Shown here: piece after piece, positions 35,277 through 45,503 of the stretch
Layout: the number at the start of each line of letters is the position of its first letter
Numbering within the stretch: position 1 is the stretch's first letter
Assembly: GCA_030407315.1 (NCBI GenBank)
Contig: JALQPE010002619.1
Location: forward strand, 62,001 to 126,000
Length of the DNA: 64,000 bases
Origin: Asparagopsis taxiformis
Taxonomy: Eukaryota > Rhodophyta > Florideophyceae > Bonnemaisoniales > Bonnemaisoniaceae
Direction of reading: 5' to 3'
Position numbers and translations under genes: made by a program
Notes under the pieces: model-generated
Seen by the model: only the letters and a program-made list of their open reading frames with translations
What the model was told of the DNA's origin: nothing
Databases searched by the model: none

Positions 35277-36870
35277 CTAACCATTTCTGACAGCATCGCA
35301 CGCCCGTACCGCATCTGCAATATTCGCAGAATGTACGCGCACCATATCAACGCCCCCAAGCGCCACCGCAGCACCAATTGCACCTGCAGTCGCCCAATCC
35401 CTCGCCTCAGCCCCCGAGCTTACAAATCCCTTCATCCATGATTTTCGACTGGCACCAAGAACACACGGGTATCCACCGCAGGCACGTACAAACTCCTTCC
35501 CATGCCGCATCAAATTTACACTACCTTGTGCCTGTTTTGCAAACCCTATTCCGCAATCGATCATCATGCTCCAGCGCGATATTCCAGCGTCTTGCGCTTT
35601 TTCTAGCCGGATCTTCAGCTCGCTGCCTACTTCGGCCGCGATGTTTGTCTGCGTGTATTTTGATAAAGCTTGCATTGTTTTCGGGTCGCCTCGTGTGTGC
35701 ATTTGTATGCTTGCCGCCCCTGTTTTTTGTAGTATGTCGTGCATGTTGCTATCCAAACCCCCAGCCGATATGTCGTTGATGATCTCCGCGCCATTTGATA
35801 ATGCTTCTTTTGCGACGCTACTTTGGTAAGTGTCGCATGATATGAGCAAATGCGGAAATTCAGTGTGAATCGCTGATATTGCTGCTGTTACACGGCGCAG
35901 TTCTTCTTCTGGACCAACTGACTCTGCACCCGGTCGTGTGCTCTGCCCACCAATCTGATTGTAGCGATAAATTGAGCATGAAGAAATGATCGAGCGCTTG
36001 TTAGAACAAATTCGTCACAGCCATTTGAGATGCGTTTCAAGAAGGTGTATCCATATACGTACATCAATGATATCAAAACCTGCATTAGCAAATTCTTCCG
36101 CCTTAAATAACACGTCTTGAACCGTTCGCAGTTGTCCGCCGTCACTGAAACTGTCCGGCGTGGCGTTTATGATTCCCATTAGTTTCGTATTATTCCCCCA
36201 TTTGAGCAGCTGACCTGTGTAAGTTGGAGTTACTCGAGTGAGTCCCGGTCCCCCTTGCAAATCCAGTAGGGAAGAAAGAAGTTCAGAAACTGAAAGTTCC
36301 TTTCCGCTTGTGCTGGGGATTGTTAGAATGTCAGACAAATCCAACAAAGGGCGAAGAACAAACTCACGCTCAGCTATTCTCGGGTGGGGAACAATTAGCT
36401 CCCCGTCAGGCTTGGAAATAATCTGATTGTTGTAAAGCGCAATATCCAAATCGATTGGGCGCGGGCTGTTTCGTATTGCATTGAAGTCCCTTCCTAGATC
36501 CGATTCAACAGCCTTCAGTTTTGCGAGAAGTTCAAGTGGTTCAAGATCAGTTTCTATTTCGCAGGCTGCATTGAGAAATGAAGGCTGATCTGTGATGTAC
36601 ATCCTGTATGCGAGCGTGATTGCCTTGTTAGTAATCTTGTATATTTGTTGTACATGTCGGAAATCCTTCCGAAAAGAGAATAACGTACGGAGCACTTTCA
36701 TACAGGAATGATGTTCGATGAACACGCGACCATTTTTCCATCTGATCCAAAGCCCGGCGAAGATAATTTGCTCTGTTGCCAAGATTTGACCCGAGGGCTA
36801 CGATGGCCCGGGAAGCTCCTGCGCTTCCCGATGACAAACTCCGAATCCCATGGTGGATTCCTTGAGACAT
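35277..36870 (-). CDS. Bifunctional HPPK-DHPS folate synthesis enzyme, three exons
   Basis: Exons (minus) 36870-36689, 36603-36063 and 35954-35277; introns 36688-36604 (85 bp, GTACGT...ACAG, CTAAC at 36631-36627) and 36062-35955 (108 bp, GTACGT...TCAG, CTAAC at 36004-36000). The spliced protein has 466 residues. HPPK part: RAIVALGSNLGNRANYLRRA, TSFLYESAPMYITDQPSFLN, SPRPIDLDIALYNN, PHPRIAEREFVLRPLLD. DHPS part: MGIINATPDSFSDGG, DIIDIGGQSTRPGAE (made only by the second splice), EIINDISAG, MHTRGDPKTMQ, DCGIGFAK and RVHSANIADAVRACDAV. It pyrophosphorylates hydroxymethyl-dihydropterin and joins it to p-aminobenzoate. The same fusion is mitochondrial in plants; the N-terminus here (MSQGIHHGIRSLSSGSAGAS) could be a short presequence. 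Confidence 0.95.
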
Positions 36871-37274
36871 GGAAAATACAAGTCGATCAATGCGTACAAA
36901 ACAAACATACGATTAGTGGTAGGAAACTATTGACGAAACGGTTTTCAAGGCAAATTTGCCATCTTAAATCTCAGTAAATCTGTGGTCCAGGCACCACATC
37001 GAGATACTCCAGATATGCTTGTGATGCAACAAAACAATGTATAGTGTACCTCATGGGGAAAGAGACATTCTGTTCGTCGCACCCATGAGACTGAAGATGA
37101 CCAAGATAACAAACTTGTGTGCACTTTGTTTAAAAATGGAGTCTTCGTATCCATCTCGCGACCCAACGACTTTATTATTGAAACAATTATTACCCATGAA
37201 TCAATCTGAAGCTCTACAACCAAGACACTTTTCAATCATCGAAGCATCCAACATTGGACTCATAGGCCCAACAT
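36871..37274. other. Intergenic between fibrillin 3' end and HPPK-DHPS start
   Basis: 404 bp; both flanking genes are on the minus strand, so this should hold the HPPK-DHPS promoter and the fibrillin 3' end. Nothing else was recognised. Confidence 0.5.
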
Positions 37275-38183
37275 CTACTTTAACGGAAGTGCATCACGAA
37301 GCAGAACGAAAACACCGCCACCATCACCTCCTAAAGGTGGCGCTCTCGCAACTCGAATGTCAGCATCAAGAAACGTGGTCTCAATATACCCAACAGGGCT
37401 ACGCAGCCCATATCTCAGAGGTGGCAACCGTCTCACATCATAACCAGCCAACGTCTCTGGCTTGAAAGAGCTTTCCGTAAAAGTAATATCAATCTTGACG
37501 TCCGACTTTCTAAATCCCTTTGCCGCAACCTCAACAGATGCCATAGTCTGTCCTATGAACTGATTACTGATCGGCGCAAAGGGTGGTTCAAGCTCCACAA
37601 TATTCGTAAGTTCATAATCATGTTTCTGTCCCTCCTCAGCCTCGTACACGTTTTGGTATATTTGTCCGACCAGTGCGACGGGTGTCAACAAGGCCAATGA
37701 GACGATGTCAAACGCATTTGTGAATAGCAATCGCCACCGGCCAGTCAATTGAGGGTCGTCACATGGAGCCGGAGTTGGATTCTGACGCTCAATTTGTTCA
37801 ATTAGTGTAATGATTTCTTTGCGTTGACTCGGACTTGCTACAAACCCGCGATTTGTGGTACTGACGGAGGTTAGTAGCTCTCGTTTAAGGTCCTCGAGTG
37901 GAATTTCGCGCACAGCAGCCTCTAGTACTTCTGGATGTGTTGTGGCAGAGGTCCCCTCTGTTGTGGAGTTGCCAAGAGGTTCTTCACTGTTTGAGTACGG
38001 CATTTCCGACGAGTAATTGGAGCCAGTACCGTTTTCTGACATTGAAATTCTGGTACGAGAGTGAGGTCGGGTGAGTGTTGTTCGTTTCAGAATGGGACGT
38101 GATTTTGTTGTGCGGTGATGCGCGATTTGAAGCGGGATGTGAAAGGACGATATGAAGGTGGGCGGTTTGGTTGACAGGTGCAT
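37275..38183 (-). CDS. Plastid lipid-associated protein (PAP/fibrillin family)
   Basis: A 302-residue protein from the ATG 38181-38183. Residues 1-47 (MHLSTKPPTFISSFHIPLQI...) are rich in Ser/Thr/Arg/Pro without acids, a plastid transit peptide. The mature domain begins near residue 80 with LKRELLTSVSTTNRGFVASP, then LTGRWRLLFTNAFDIVSLAL, GQIYQNVYEAEEGQKHDYEL, SVEVAAKGFRKSDVKIDITF and the C-terminal YIETTFLDADIRVARA before a Gly-rich end, GGDGGGVFVLLRDA. This is the lipocalin-like PAP/fibrillin fold, which binds plastid lipids and terpenoids in plastoglobules and thylakoids. The final D-x-x-x-R-V-x-R-x...G-x-x-F-V-L-x-R pattern is a family signature. Confidence 0.88.
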   Translation of the reverse strand: MHLSTKPPTFISSFHIPLQIAHHRTTKSRPILKRTTLTRPHSRTRISMSENGTGSNYSSEMPYSNSEEPLGNSTTEGTSATTHPEVLEAAVREIPLEDLKRELLTSVSTTNRGFVASPSQRKEIITLIEQIERQNPTPAPCDDPQLTGRWRLLFTNAFDIVSLALLTPVALVGQIYQNVYEAEEGQKHDYELTNIVELEPPFAPISNQFIGQTMASVEVAAKGFRKSDVKIDITFTESSFKPETLAGYDVRRLPPLRYGLRSPVGYIETTFLDADIRVARAPPLGGDGGGVFVLLRDALPLK

Positions 38184-38636
38184 GGTGCTTCGCGTGTTGG
38201 AGAGGTTCAGTAATGGGTCCCTTGGGAATGGACAACTGATTCAGATGAAGGAGCTGAAGAAACTTGTAGTGGAAATAATTCTTCTTGGACTATGAGATGG
38301 AGCAATGACCAGGCTAAACATAATGAAGATGACCGACTGGTGCTTTGTGGCTCAATTGTGAAATCACATGCGCCGTGACACGCGATGAGATATCTGCCGG
38401 TGATATTGGTTTGAGCGGCCCAAATTATCCAGTTTTCATCTTCATATCCACACGTGTTAAATCAGATGCCAAATTCAAAATCACCATATCTGAATTTAAA
38501 TTACTCCATAATTTGCATTCCACATTCCAAAATCAACCCAACTGCTATTGAACACATGACGTCAATAAGGCACCACCATTACCACCGGCCCTTGTGTCTA
38601 CCCAACATCTACCAATCTCACCTCCACATTCTATGA
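38184..38636. other. Divergent promoter region fibrillin/HEATR6-like
   Basis: 453 bp between two divergent genes, A/T-rich around 38450-38560. Nothing else was recognised. Confidence 0.5.
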
Positions 38637-41390
38637 ATGGTCGGCTCCAGAAACAGAGCGGTCCGCAGGCGTCAGAACCGTCGAGCAACCCCGGCCGCCA
38701 CCGTTGAAGACATCAAAACCGCTGCAAATCGCTTCCTCGACCTCCCCGATGATAACGCAATCAGTACTCTCAACACTCATCTGCAATCGCTCGTACAACA
38801 GACCAGTCATGAAAATCAAAACCTCGTCGGCTCTTCAATATTCTCGCTGCTACAAACACACACTCCATCTCCAATTCACCGTGTACGTCTCGCCGAGTTG
38901 GCAGAACGCATGACGGAATGGCACTCCGCGGCTCCTGAGCAAGCCATAAGTGTCATCACAGATATCTCCATCTCATGCGTATCTGCAACAGACGCGCGTG
39001 ACACAGCAGCTCTTGCAGCCTGCATGCGAGCTGTAACATCCATTGCAAATGCAGCATCTAATCAAACGCGCGATATTCTCGAACGAAAGATTCCCCTACT
39101 CATCGAGCCGCTTCACAACGGTCTGTTCCGTCCACGTGCCATGTATCCAACTACGCCCGACAGTGATGGCGCGCTTTCCGCCTCCATGGGTTCTGCGTCC
39201 AATTCCGATGCAGATCACTCTGTACGGCATGCAAACACACAGCTTGTGGGTATCAGACTTTGTGCCATTGATGCGCTTGTCGCTCTAGGCGCAATTTCGT
39301 CAAGAGCTCTTGTGCCATTCTGGAGTCTCTTTCTACCGGAGCGTGATGGAGTTGCCGCGCTGACATCGAGCACACGCGAAAATCTCGCCTCAATTATTTT
39401 GTTTGAAAGGAGAAGCGAACTCAGGTCGAGGGCTGTCACAGCTGCTACAGCACTTATTGTGACATCTCGTCGCTTTCTGCAGACAGTCACATCGCATCGC
39501 GCATCGGATAAATCGCAGGCTTTTACATCGACGAGCTCTCGCGTCCTACGTACGTGTGTTGCCATGCATACAGTTGTTGCGTCGGCTCTCCGCAAAGAAT
39601 CGAACCCCATCATACTAGCGAAACTTGCCAAGCTCGCGTCGGAACTAGCCGCGAATACATCAATTCCAACTGTGCCGGAAAAGAATGTACTTGCTTTGCT
39701 ACGTGAATTGATGAACAGAGTTGTAGACTCCCAGACCACAGATCTCACCACCCGTAGTGCAGCAGCATCTGCTATGGCTGTCGTTATCGGGAAAAGTGGA
39801 CAGTATTTAAATCCCGCCGTAATGGAGCAAACATGTAAGGCTCTTGTGGAATCGTTAAAAAGTCAAGCAATTCATCCCTCCTCCGAGATTATCAACGTCT
39901 TTGCAGCTGTTGTTCAAAATCATTGCAGAATGTTTCTGCTGCTATGGCGAGATTTACAGAGACCTGATCCTACTTCATGTCAAGATGAAGCGTCATTCAC
40001 AAATTGTTTACATTTCGCTCGCTTAATTGAAACGTTTCTGAAGGGAACACTTGGACGAGAGGAATGGAACAATAGAGCTGTTTCCGATCATGGTACATGG
40101 TTTGAACTTCGTGATACACTTATACAGCTACACAATGATTTTCTCCAGCATGCCATTCATCAAAGCTGCAGTGCTTTGCAAATATCTGCAATCGTATCAC
40201 TGGATTATATCCTGCAACTTTCTAGTGGAAGCAAAATGGATAACGATACCGTCAGTGAGATTATAGATAGCCTAAAAAATACAGGGATTAACAGCTATCC
40301 CCTTCCTGTTCGGATGGCGGCGCTTCGAGCGCTGGCCAGCTTTCCACTCTCTGGCACCGGTGTGGATGAAGTCATGAGTATAATGGAATATTTCGACGTC
40401 CTGATCCGAAGCGAAGAAACGGAGCTGCAAATTCGCAGCAAATCTATGACCTCCTATGCTATTCTGCTTCGGAGGATCGAGAAGTGCAAATTGGAAACAA
40501 CAGCGTATCTACAACTTTGTAGGAGGACTTTTTCAGGGGTAAGTAGCATTTTGGATACCACAGCTCCAAAATTGGGTGAGTACAGCTCGGAGCAGTCGAC
40601 TATAATTTCCGCAGCAAGGACAGCGGCATGTTCATTCATTGTTTCTTTCATATGTGTACACATTGGAAATTCGAGCAGTGATCTGCAAGAAAGCATTGTT
40701 GGCTCGATTCGTGGGAGAGGTCTGGAGCATGTGTTGCGAATATGTCAGGATAAGACAGAACAGGAAAACACCAGATGTACTGCATGCAAAATGCTTGGAG
40801 ATGTTATCGAATTTAGTGATGGTGCTATCACGAAAAACAAATTGACGACTGCAGAGCATGACAGTATCATTGCATGCATGCGGAATATTTTCAATGATTG
40901 CGAACCTACAAGAGTACAGACCTTTGCTGTTCGAAGCTTAAAGAGGGCGACGAAAATTGGTATGGATAAGAGATTCTACATGAGCATATTGTGCTTAGCG
41001 ACTCGCTGCTACCTTGCGGCAAAATCAACATGCCCGAAAACTGATCTTCATTCGCAAGCACGCCACCAGAACAGCATGCTAACAGAGGAGGTGTGCGGGC
41101 TAGTGTATGTGATACTTGACAACGTCGAGGAGGAAATACTCGCAGAAATGGAAAACTTGGAGTTGTGCTGCAGCATTGTCATAGAGTGTGTACTACTGCA
41201 TCTGTCGCTACCCACGTATGTGACACAGCATTTGGGCGGGCGTGCAAAAGAGGACAGCGAAGCAATTGTCAAATCCAACAGCTGTATACTGTTTGAGTCA
41301 TTGCCGGAATCATCACAGAATGTTATAATGAAAGCATTGTCATTGGGGAATGGGATTGACGACGACGGATTGGAGGGTAACAATGCCTAA
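38637..41390 (+). CDS. HEATR6: HEATR6-like HEAT-repeat protein (DUF4042)
   Basis: A 917-residue intronless protein from the ATG at 38637 (MVGSRNRAVRRRQNRRATP), with a strongly basic N-terminus. Residues about 200-385 match DUF4042, the hallmark of HEATR6: VGIRLCAIDALVALGAISSRALVPFWSLFLP, RSRAVTAATALIVTSRRFLQ, SRVLRTCVAMHTVVASAL, NPIILAKLAKLASELAANT. The remainder is helical repeats (LPVRMAALRALASFPLSGTG; ENTRCTACKMLGDVIEFSDG). HEATR6 has no settled molecular function. Human HEATR6 has 1181 residues, so this copy is shorter. A general HEAT/ARM scaffold is the safe description. Confidence 0.65.
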   Translation: MVGSRNRAVRRRQNRRATPAATVEDIKTAANRFLDLPDDNAISTLNTHLQSLVQQTSHENQNLVGSSIFSLLQTHTPSPIHRVRLAELAERMTEWHSAAPEQAISVITDISISCVSATDARDTAALAACMRAVTSIANAASNQTRDILERKIPLLIEPLHNGLFRPRAMYPTTPDSDGALSASMGSASNSDADHSVRHANTQLVGIRLCAIDALVALGAISSRALVPFWSLFLPERDGVAALTSSTRENLASIILFERRSELRSRAVTAATALIVTSRRFLQTVTSHRASDKSQAFTSTSSRVLRTCVAMHTVVASALRKESNPIILAKLAKLASELAANTSIPTVPEKNVLALLRELMNRVVDSQTTDLTTRSAAASAMAVVIGKSGQYLNPAVMEQTCKALVESLKSQAIHPSSEIINVFAAVVQNHCRMFLLLWRDLQRPDPTSCQDEASFTNCLHFARLIETFLKGTLGREEWNNRAVSDHGTWFELRDTLIQLHNDFLQHAIHQSCSALQISAIVSLDYILQLSSGSKMDNDTVSEIIDSLKNTGINSYPLPVRMAALRALASFPLSGTGVDEVMSIMEYFDVLIRSEETELQIRSKSMTSYAILLRRIEKCKLETTAYLQLCRRTFSGVSSILDTTAPKLGEYSSEQSTIISAARTAACSFIVSFICVHIGNSSSDLQESIVGSIRGRGLEHVLRICQDKTEQENTRCTACKMLGDVIEFSDGAITKNKLTTAEHDSIIACMRNIFNDCEPTRVQTFAVRSLKRATKIGMDKRFYMSILCLATRCYLAAKSTCPKTDLHSQARHQNSMLTEEVCGLVYVILDNVEEEILAEMENLELCCSIVIECVLLHLSLPTYVTQHLGGRAKEDSEAIVKSNSCILFESLPESSQNVIMKALSLGNGIDDDGLEGNNA

Positions 41391-41659
41391 AGAAGTTGGT
41401 TCAGTCGGGCGAAAAGTATGCTAAAAGTCACAACTGGAAATCATATTTGTGTATTGCTGTAATGATGATGTTCATGAATTTCTGTTCAGATTGGCTAACG
41501 GTGGTGAGGGAATGTATGTCACCGACCTACTATGGGGGAGCTATGCCATAGACTATCGTCTTAACACACGATGCATTACGGTAGTAATCTTCAGAAACTT
41601 GGCAGCAAATATTTACAACGAATCCTGCATGGCCTTCTGACTTGCAACCAGGCTCGCAG

Positions 41660-42718
41660 CTAGTCCGAGCGCGTCGCTTGATGCACCCCAATGAGAACCG
41701 CAGAGGACAACACCAGGGTTGAACCAAAAAGGCTGAGCATGGAAACTGTTTCACCAAGAAATATTAGGCCGAGCAGATACCCGACGGGTACGTCCAAATT
41801 GCGTATAAGCATTCCAGGGCCCACTTTACAATATTGGAGACCCTGTGTTAAGAGGCATTGGCCACCAAAAGCAAACGTCGAGGAGATGAGCATTATCAAT
41901 ACTCCCTCTTTGTTAGCCATTATAGCGCCCGGACCCATTGCACCACCAAGCAGTGCGCCAAGCACACTGGAGAAAGCGCCAAACACGACCACAGAAGCGA
42001 TGAAATGAATGTCAGATCCCAAGCTGCGCAGGATGCAGTAAGCTATGGCGCCTGCAAGCGCCGAGAAAAGCGCACAGGCGGTACCAACGATATAGCTTGT
42101 TTGCGACGCATCCAGACCTTCTAATCCAGAGGTTGGCTGAGCAATGAACACGACACCTACGAAACTGACAACGGCTGCGACGCAATCTACCTTTGTAATT
42201 GGTTCACCGAGAACCAGGTGCGATATGATAATGCCCAACACTGGCGAGATGAAGAACAAACTGATGACGATTCCAAGTGGTAGCAGTTCAAGTGCTTTGA
42301 CAAAGGTGTACAAACTTAGACAACCGAACAAACCACGGCACAAAAGCCATTTCTTTTGGTGGTTGGTTATACTTGCAATTGTGGCTTTCGGATCGAGATA
42401 TCGGGCGATGTACACAACAGCGAGCATACATTGTACTAATCCCCTAAGAAACACGCATGCGGCGGCAGAAATATGGTATTGGGTCTCTGCGATGTGGTTC
42501 AACAAGGACATACCCGAGAAACCGAAGGTCGACAAGGCCATAAGGAATAGGCCGTAGAGTTCAGATGAGGTAGTGGAATGCGGATTGCGCTGCGTGGCGA
42601 CAACAGGTAACTGAAGCTTGGCATTTTGAAGCAGCGGCTGGGTCTCGCCATTGGCGTTGGGCAAATCTGTTGTTGCGGTCAAGGACAGCTCGGCATCTCT
42701 TTCAGGAGCGGTGCACAT
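41660..42718 (-). CDS. Drug/metabolite transporter (EamA), SLC35G-like
   Basis: A 352-residue membrane protein from the ATG 42716-42718 (MCTAPERDAELSLTATTD); the frame opens further upstream only at a GTG. A polar N-terminus of ~55 residues is followed by about ten hydrophobic helices in two EamA-like halves (first: GLFLMALSTFGFSGMSLLNH ... GCLSLYTFVKALELLPLG, ISPVLGIIISHLVLGEPITK; second: SYIVGTACALFSALAGAIAY ... LLGLIFLGETVSMLSLFGST). The paired VLGEPI and FLGETV motifs in the two halves are typical of the 10-TMS DMT superfamily. The closest pattern I know is SLC35G/solute carrier-type, with uncharacterised or purine/acyl-metabolite substrates. Substrate and membrane cannot be told. Confidence 0.8.
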   Translation of the reverse strand: MCTAPERDAELSLTATTDLPNANGETQPLLQNAKLQLPVVATQRNPHSTTSSELYGLFLMALSTFGFSGMSLLNHIAETQYHISAAACVFLRGLVQCMLAVVYIARYLDPKATIASITNHQKKWLLCRGLFGCLSLYTFVKALELLPLGIVISLFFISPVLGIIISHLVLGEPITKVDCVAAVVSFVGVVFIAQPTSGLEGLDASQTSYIVGTACALFSALAGAIAYCILRSLGSDIHFIASVVVFGAFSSVLGALLGGAMGPGAIMANKEGVLIMLISSTFAFGGQCLLTQGLQYCKVGPGMLIRNLDVPVGYLLGLIFLGETVSMLSLFGSTLVLSSAVLIGVHQATRSD

Positions 42719-44195
42719 TATGAAAGAGGAGCAAAGGGTTGAAGCGGCGGTAGGCACTGATGCGGCGGCAGGGGTGGCGGCGCACGGGTGGGCGGCGGCC
42801 GCATTTTAATACGAGGATCGGAACAAACGCTTCGTCACAAAACGATTCAAGTGGAACATGTATTGGGCCAGGATGGGACAGAGCGGACAGTCAGCACCGG
42901 TGCAAAATGGAGGGAAATGTACCCGTACTTACACCATGCATCAATGCGGCAAATATCCGAGCGAATACTACGCTTAGCCATGTCAAAGGGATCATGACTG
43001 GGGCATAGCCTGGACCGCAATCTAGTGTTTTTATGTGCTTTGTGCAGATTTTTTACTCGTAATTCTCGCAAGCAGCGGCGCACCATGCGCATATTCAAAG
43101 ACGATTTGCAGGACCCATCCCTTGCACTGCGCTGCAATTCAATTCGATGATGTGGTGCAGTAACAGTTGGCAGCGACAACTTGGCAAAAGTTATTCTCCA
43201 CCAACAGCAAGGCAGTACCGCCGCATACACCTCATGGCGGATCAGCGGCTGGCAGCCGCCGGCCGCAGTTCAGTGATGAGAATGGTCTGTCAAATTTCAC
43301 ACTGCGGTTTTCGAACAGTTTTCATTTGCGCGCTGTAGACGCCGACGACGACAGTTTGCTCCATGTGATGCGGCAGTGATTGGAACACGCTGTTCAACGT
43401 GTCCGCGTTGTGAAATGTAGTGCTGACCTGTACCTCTACTGCATGCCAATTTTGTACATATCCGCTTTTCTGTACAAAACAAGATAATTGAGATGTGGGC
43501 TGATGTAGAAGAATGAGCGAGTGGTGCATCTGGAACATGGAAAACTTTTTAAAATCTTAAAATAGGATATGTATTCTTCTTAGTTTTAATGGTAGAATTT
43601 CCTGCGATCGGGAGATACCCGATCCCAAATGGTCCGCCCTCCGAGGGCAGACCGTTTCAAATGTCAATATAATGGCTTCTGTGAGGAGATGGATACGCTG
43701 TGCAGCCAATCGCACTCCTGAATTGGTAATTGGAATATTTCCACTTGGAGAGCTTCTATTAGACATGTAGGAACGCTGTGCGAGGGAATCCTAGTGCACA
43801 GTTCTGCACAGCAGGTGGTGCGCCCACACATTGTACCAGTGCCAGACATGGAGCACAGTTTTTCATACAAACGTCTCAGGACCAGGGAGTTGGTGGAAGA
43901 GAACTATTGACCTCCATACGATACAATAGACGATTATTTCAATTGTTAAAGAGCTCAAACAGCTTTATGTGAAATCTTGTAGTACTGTTTAGATTCAGTC
44001 AATATTGAAAACCGCAGAGGTATATAAGCAGACAGGGCCTCTGTCGATAAAGAAAAAAGGACGCCACTCCACACTCTTGATTCTGCGCATAACTCTTGCT
44101 ACAAGCCTCAATGGCATAGAATACATGTCAGGTAGCACCAAACATCACCATATCTCTGTGACAGGATACCATCTTTAACTCAGTACAAACTAAGC
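42719..44195. other. Intergenic region of 1.5 kb with two adjacent strong hairpins and a TATA-like site
   Basis: No convincing protein gene. Two consecutive perfect or near-perfect hairpins lie at 43606-43624 (GATCGGG/CCCGATC, 5-nt loop) and 43631-43653 (GGTC-C-GCCCT/AGGGC-A-GACC, 3-nt loop). A plus-strand TATATAAG is at 44021-44028, about 170 bp before the 3' end of family gene A, which is on the other strand. A plus-strand non-coding transcript is possible but unproven. Confidence 0.45.
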
Positions 44196-45503
44196 TTAGT
44201 ACACTATGGTGTCGCTCTCAAAGTCGCCAACCTCGTCGTCAATATACTCTCTCACGAACCCCACATGACCGTGGTCATCGCGAATCACCCGCTGCATCCG
44301 CACCGTATTTGTTACTGAACAAGCTCCTTTCGAATCTTCAATAGCATTGGACATACAATCGTACCCAAGCACCTCCTTCACTATATGATACCAGCCGTCG
44401 GTGATGTTGCCACGTTTCGAGACAAGTAGTCGAACAAACGTGTTGAAAATTACTATCGCAATAAGCGTGACCGATAGAGCAAAAATACTAACGAGTGGTC
44501 TGACAACCGATATCTGGATGGGGCATTCTGTCGTAAGTTGCTGGCGTGCCGGGTCGTATCTCGTTTGCCTTTGATCCACTTTCTCGATGTAAAATGATAC
44601 ACTCACAATATCGACCATGGGCGGAAAAACACCATGTATATCAGTGCTCGCACAATCTCCGGTCAGCACAGTGTTCGCTTCAGCTATAATTCCATTACCG
44701 GTTTGGATGCGTTCTACTGAACCGTGACCGCATGTTAAACCAACACGTGAAGGACCAAGAACTAGTATATCTAGGAACTGCTCGGGCGAAATAGAAAAGC
44801 TAGGCAGAGAGTAAAACGATCTTCCCTCCCTGTTTCTCCATTGAAAATATGAGACCTCCCCGGAAACCCATTTAGGGCCCTTAATTGCCCATACATACCT
44901 TCCATCTTCATGAAACTGTACAGTCAGCTGCCGCGATCCTGTAGCGTTTGGACGTAGACCGGAACTTAGGGATTTGCATTGCCTGAGAGTGGATGACATT
45001 TTGCCCAATGAAGTAACCAGAGGGATCCCCGTGCAATCCCCTCCTAGTTTATTCAGAATTGGAGAAAACTTCATGCCGATACGAAAATCACCGTTTTCAC
45101 ACCCTGAAAGAATGCTCTCACGCGGAACAGCTGCCGCAATGGAACCGATTGCCACTACCAAAAGAAATAATCGAGCAGACAGGGGCCAGAGAAGAAGTTT
45201 GAGATTAATATGTTGCTCATACTGTTTCCAGTTATGTGTATAGAATGGATATTTTCCTCGAAGGAAGGAAATGATTCGAATAGGATCATCGCTGTTGCTA
45301 AACAGCATGAAGCGGCGGAAAGTATCAAATGAAAAATGGTGGCGTGGTGTTTGCTGCATAAGTTTGGAGATCAACGATTCGATGTTGAAGAGAATGAGAG
45401 ATATGAGCATAGAAGAGACGAAAATATTGAGGATTTCGCTTTGAAATTGGAAAGAAGTGAACGAAGAGGCTGGAGTGACGTCTAGAGGGTCATTGATAGG
45501 CAT
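44196..45503 (-). CDS. Family member A: uncharacterised three-pass membrane protein
   Basis: A 435-residue protein from the ATG 45501-45503 (MPINDPLDVTPASSFTSF), aligned with paralogue B (MVLSDPVDVTPNFTFTSF); the frame opens further upstream only at a GTG. I see hydrophobic segments at about residues 24-45, 104-126 (RLFLLVVAIGSIAAAV) and 339-363 (LVSIFALSVTLIAIVIFNTF). Between the second and third lies a ~210-residue loop with several cysteines (VPRESILSGC at its start), probably extracellular or lumenal. The C-terminal tail has a motif shared with B and D: RGNI-x-D-x-x-YHIVKEVLG-x-D, then DSKG. I do not recognise the family and assign no function. A is divergent from B, with 643 bp between starts, and is the closest relative of pseudogene C. 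Confidence 0.8.
   Translation of the reverse strand: MPINDPLDVTPASSFTSFQFQSEILNIFVSSMLISLILFNIESLISKLMQQTPRHHFSFDTFRRFMLFSNSDDPIRIISFLRGKYPFYTHNWKQYEQHINLKLLLWPLSARLFLLVVAIGSIAAAVPRESILSGCENGDFRIGMKFSPILNKLGGDCTGIPLVTSLGKMSSTLRQCKSLSSGLRPNATGSRQLTVQFHEDGRYVWAIKGPKWVSGEVSYFQWRNREGRSFYSLPSFSISPEQFLDILVLGPSRVGLTCGHGSVERIQTGNGIIAEANTVLTGDCASTDIHGVFPPMVDIVSVSFYIEKVDQRQTRYDPARQQLTTECPIQISVVRPLVSIFALSVTLIAIVIFNTFVRLLVSKRGNITDGWYHIVKEVLGYDCMSNAIEDSKGACSVTNTVRMQRVIRDDHGHVGFVREYIDDEVGDFESDTIVY

Noticed and set aside
43600..43660. Hairpin pair as a remnant of the same LTR as at 58299
   Set aside because: Only the GATCGG/CCGATC stem is shared; the flanking sequence does not align with the LTR.
44021..44028. 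TATATAAG as promoter of family gene A
   Set aside because: It points rightwards and lies beyond the 3' end of A, which is on the minus strand; no plus-strand frame follows it.
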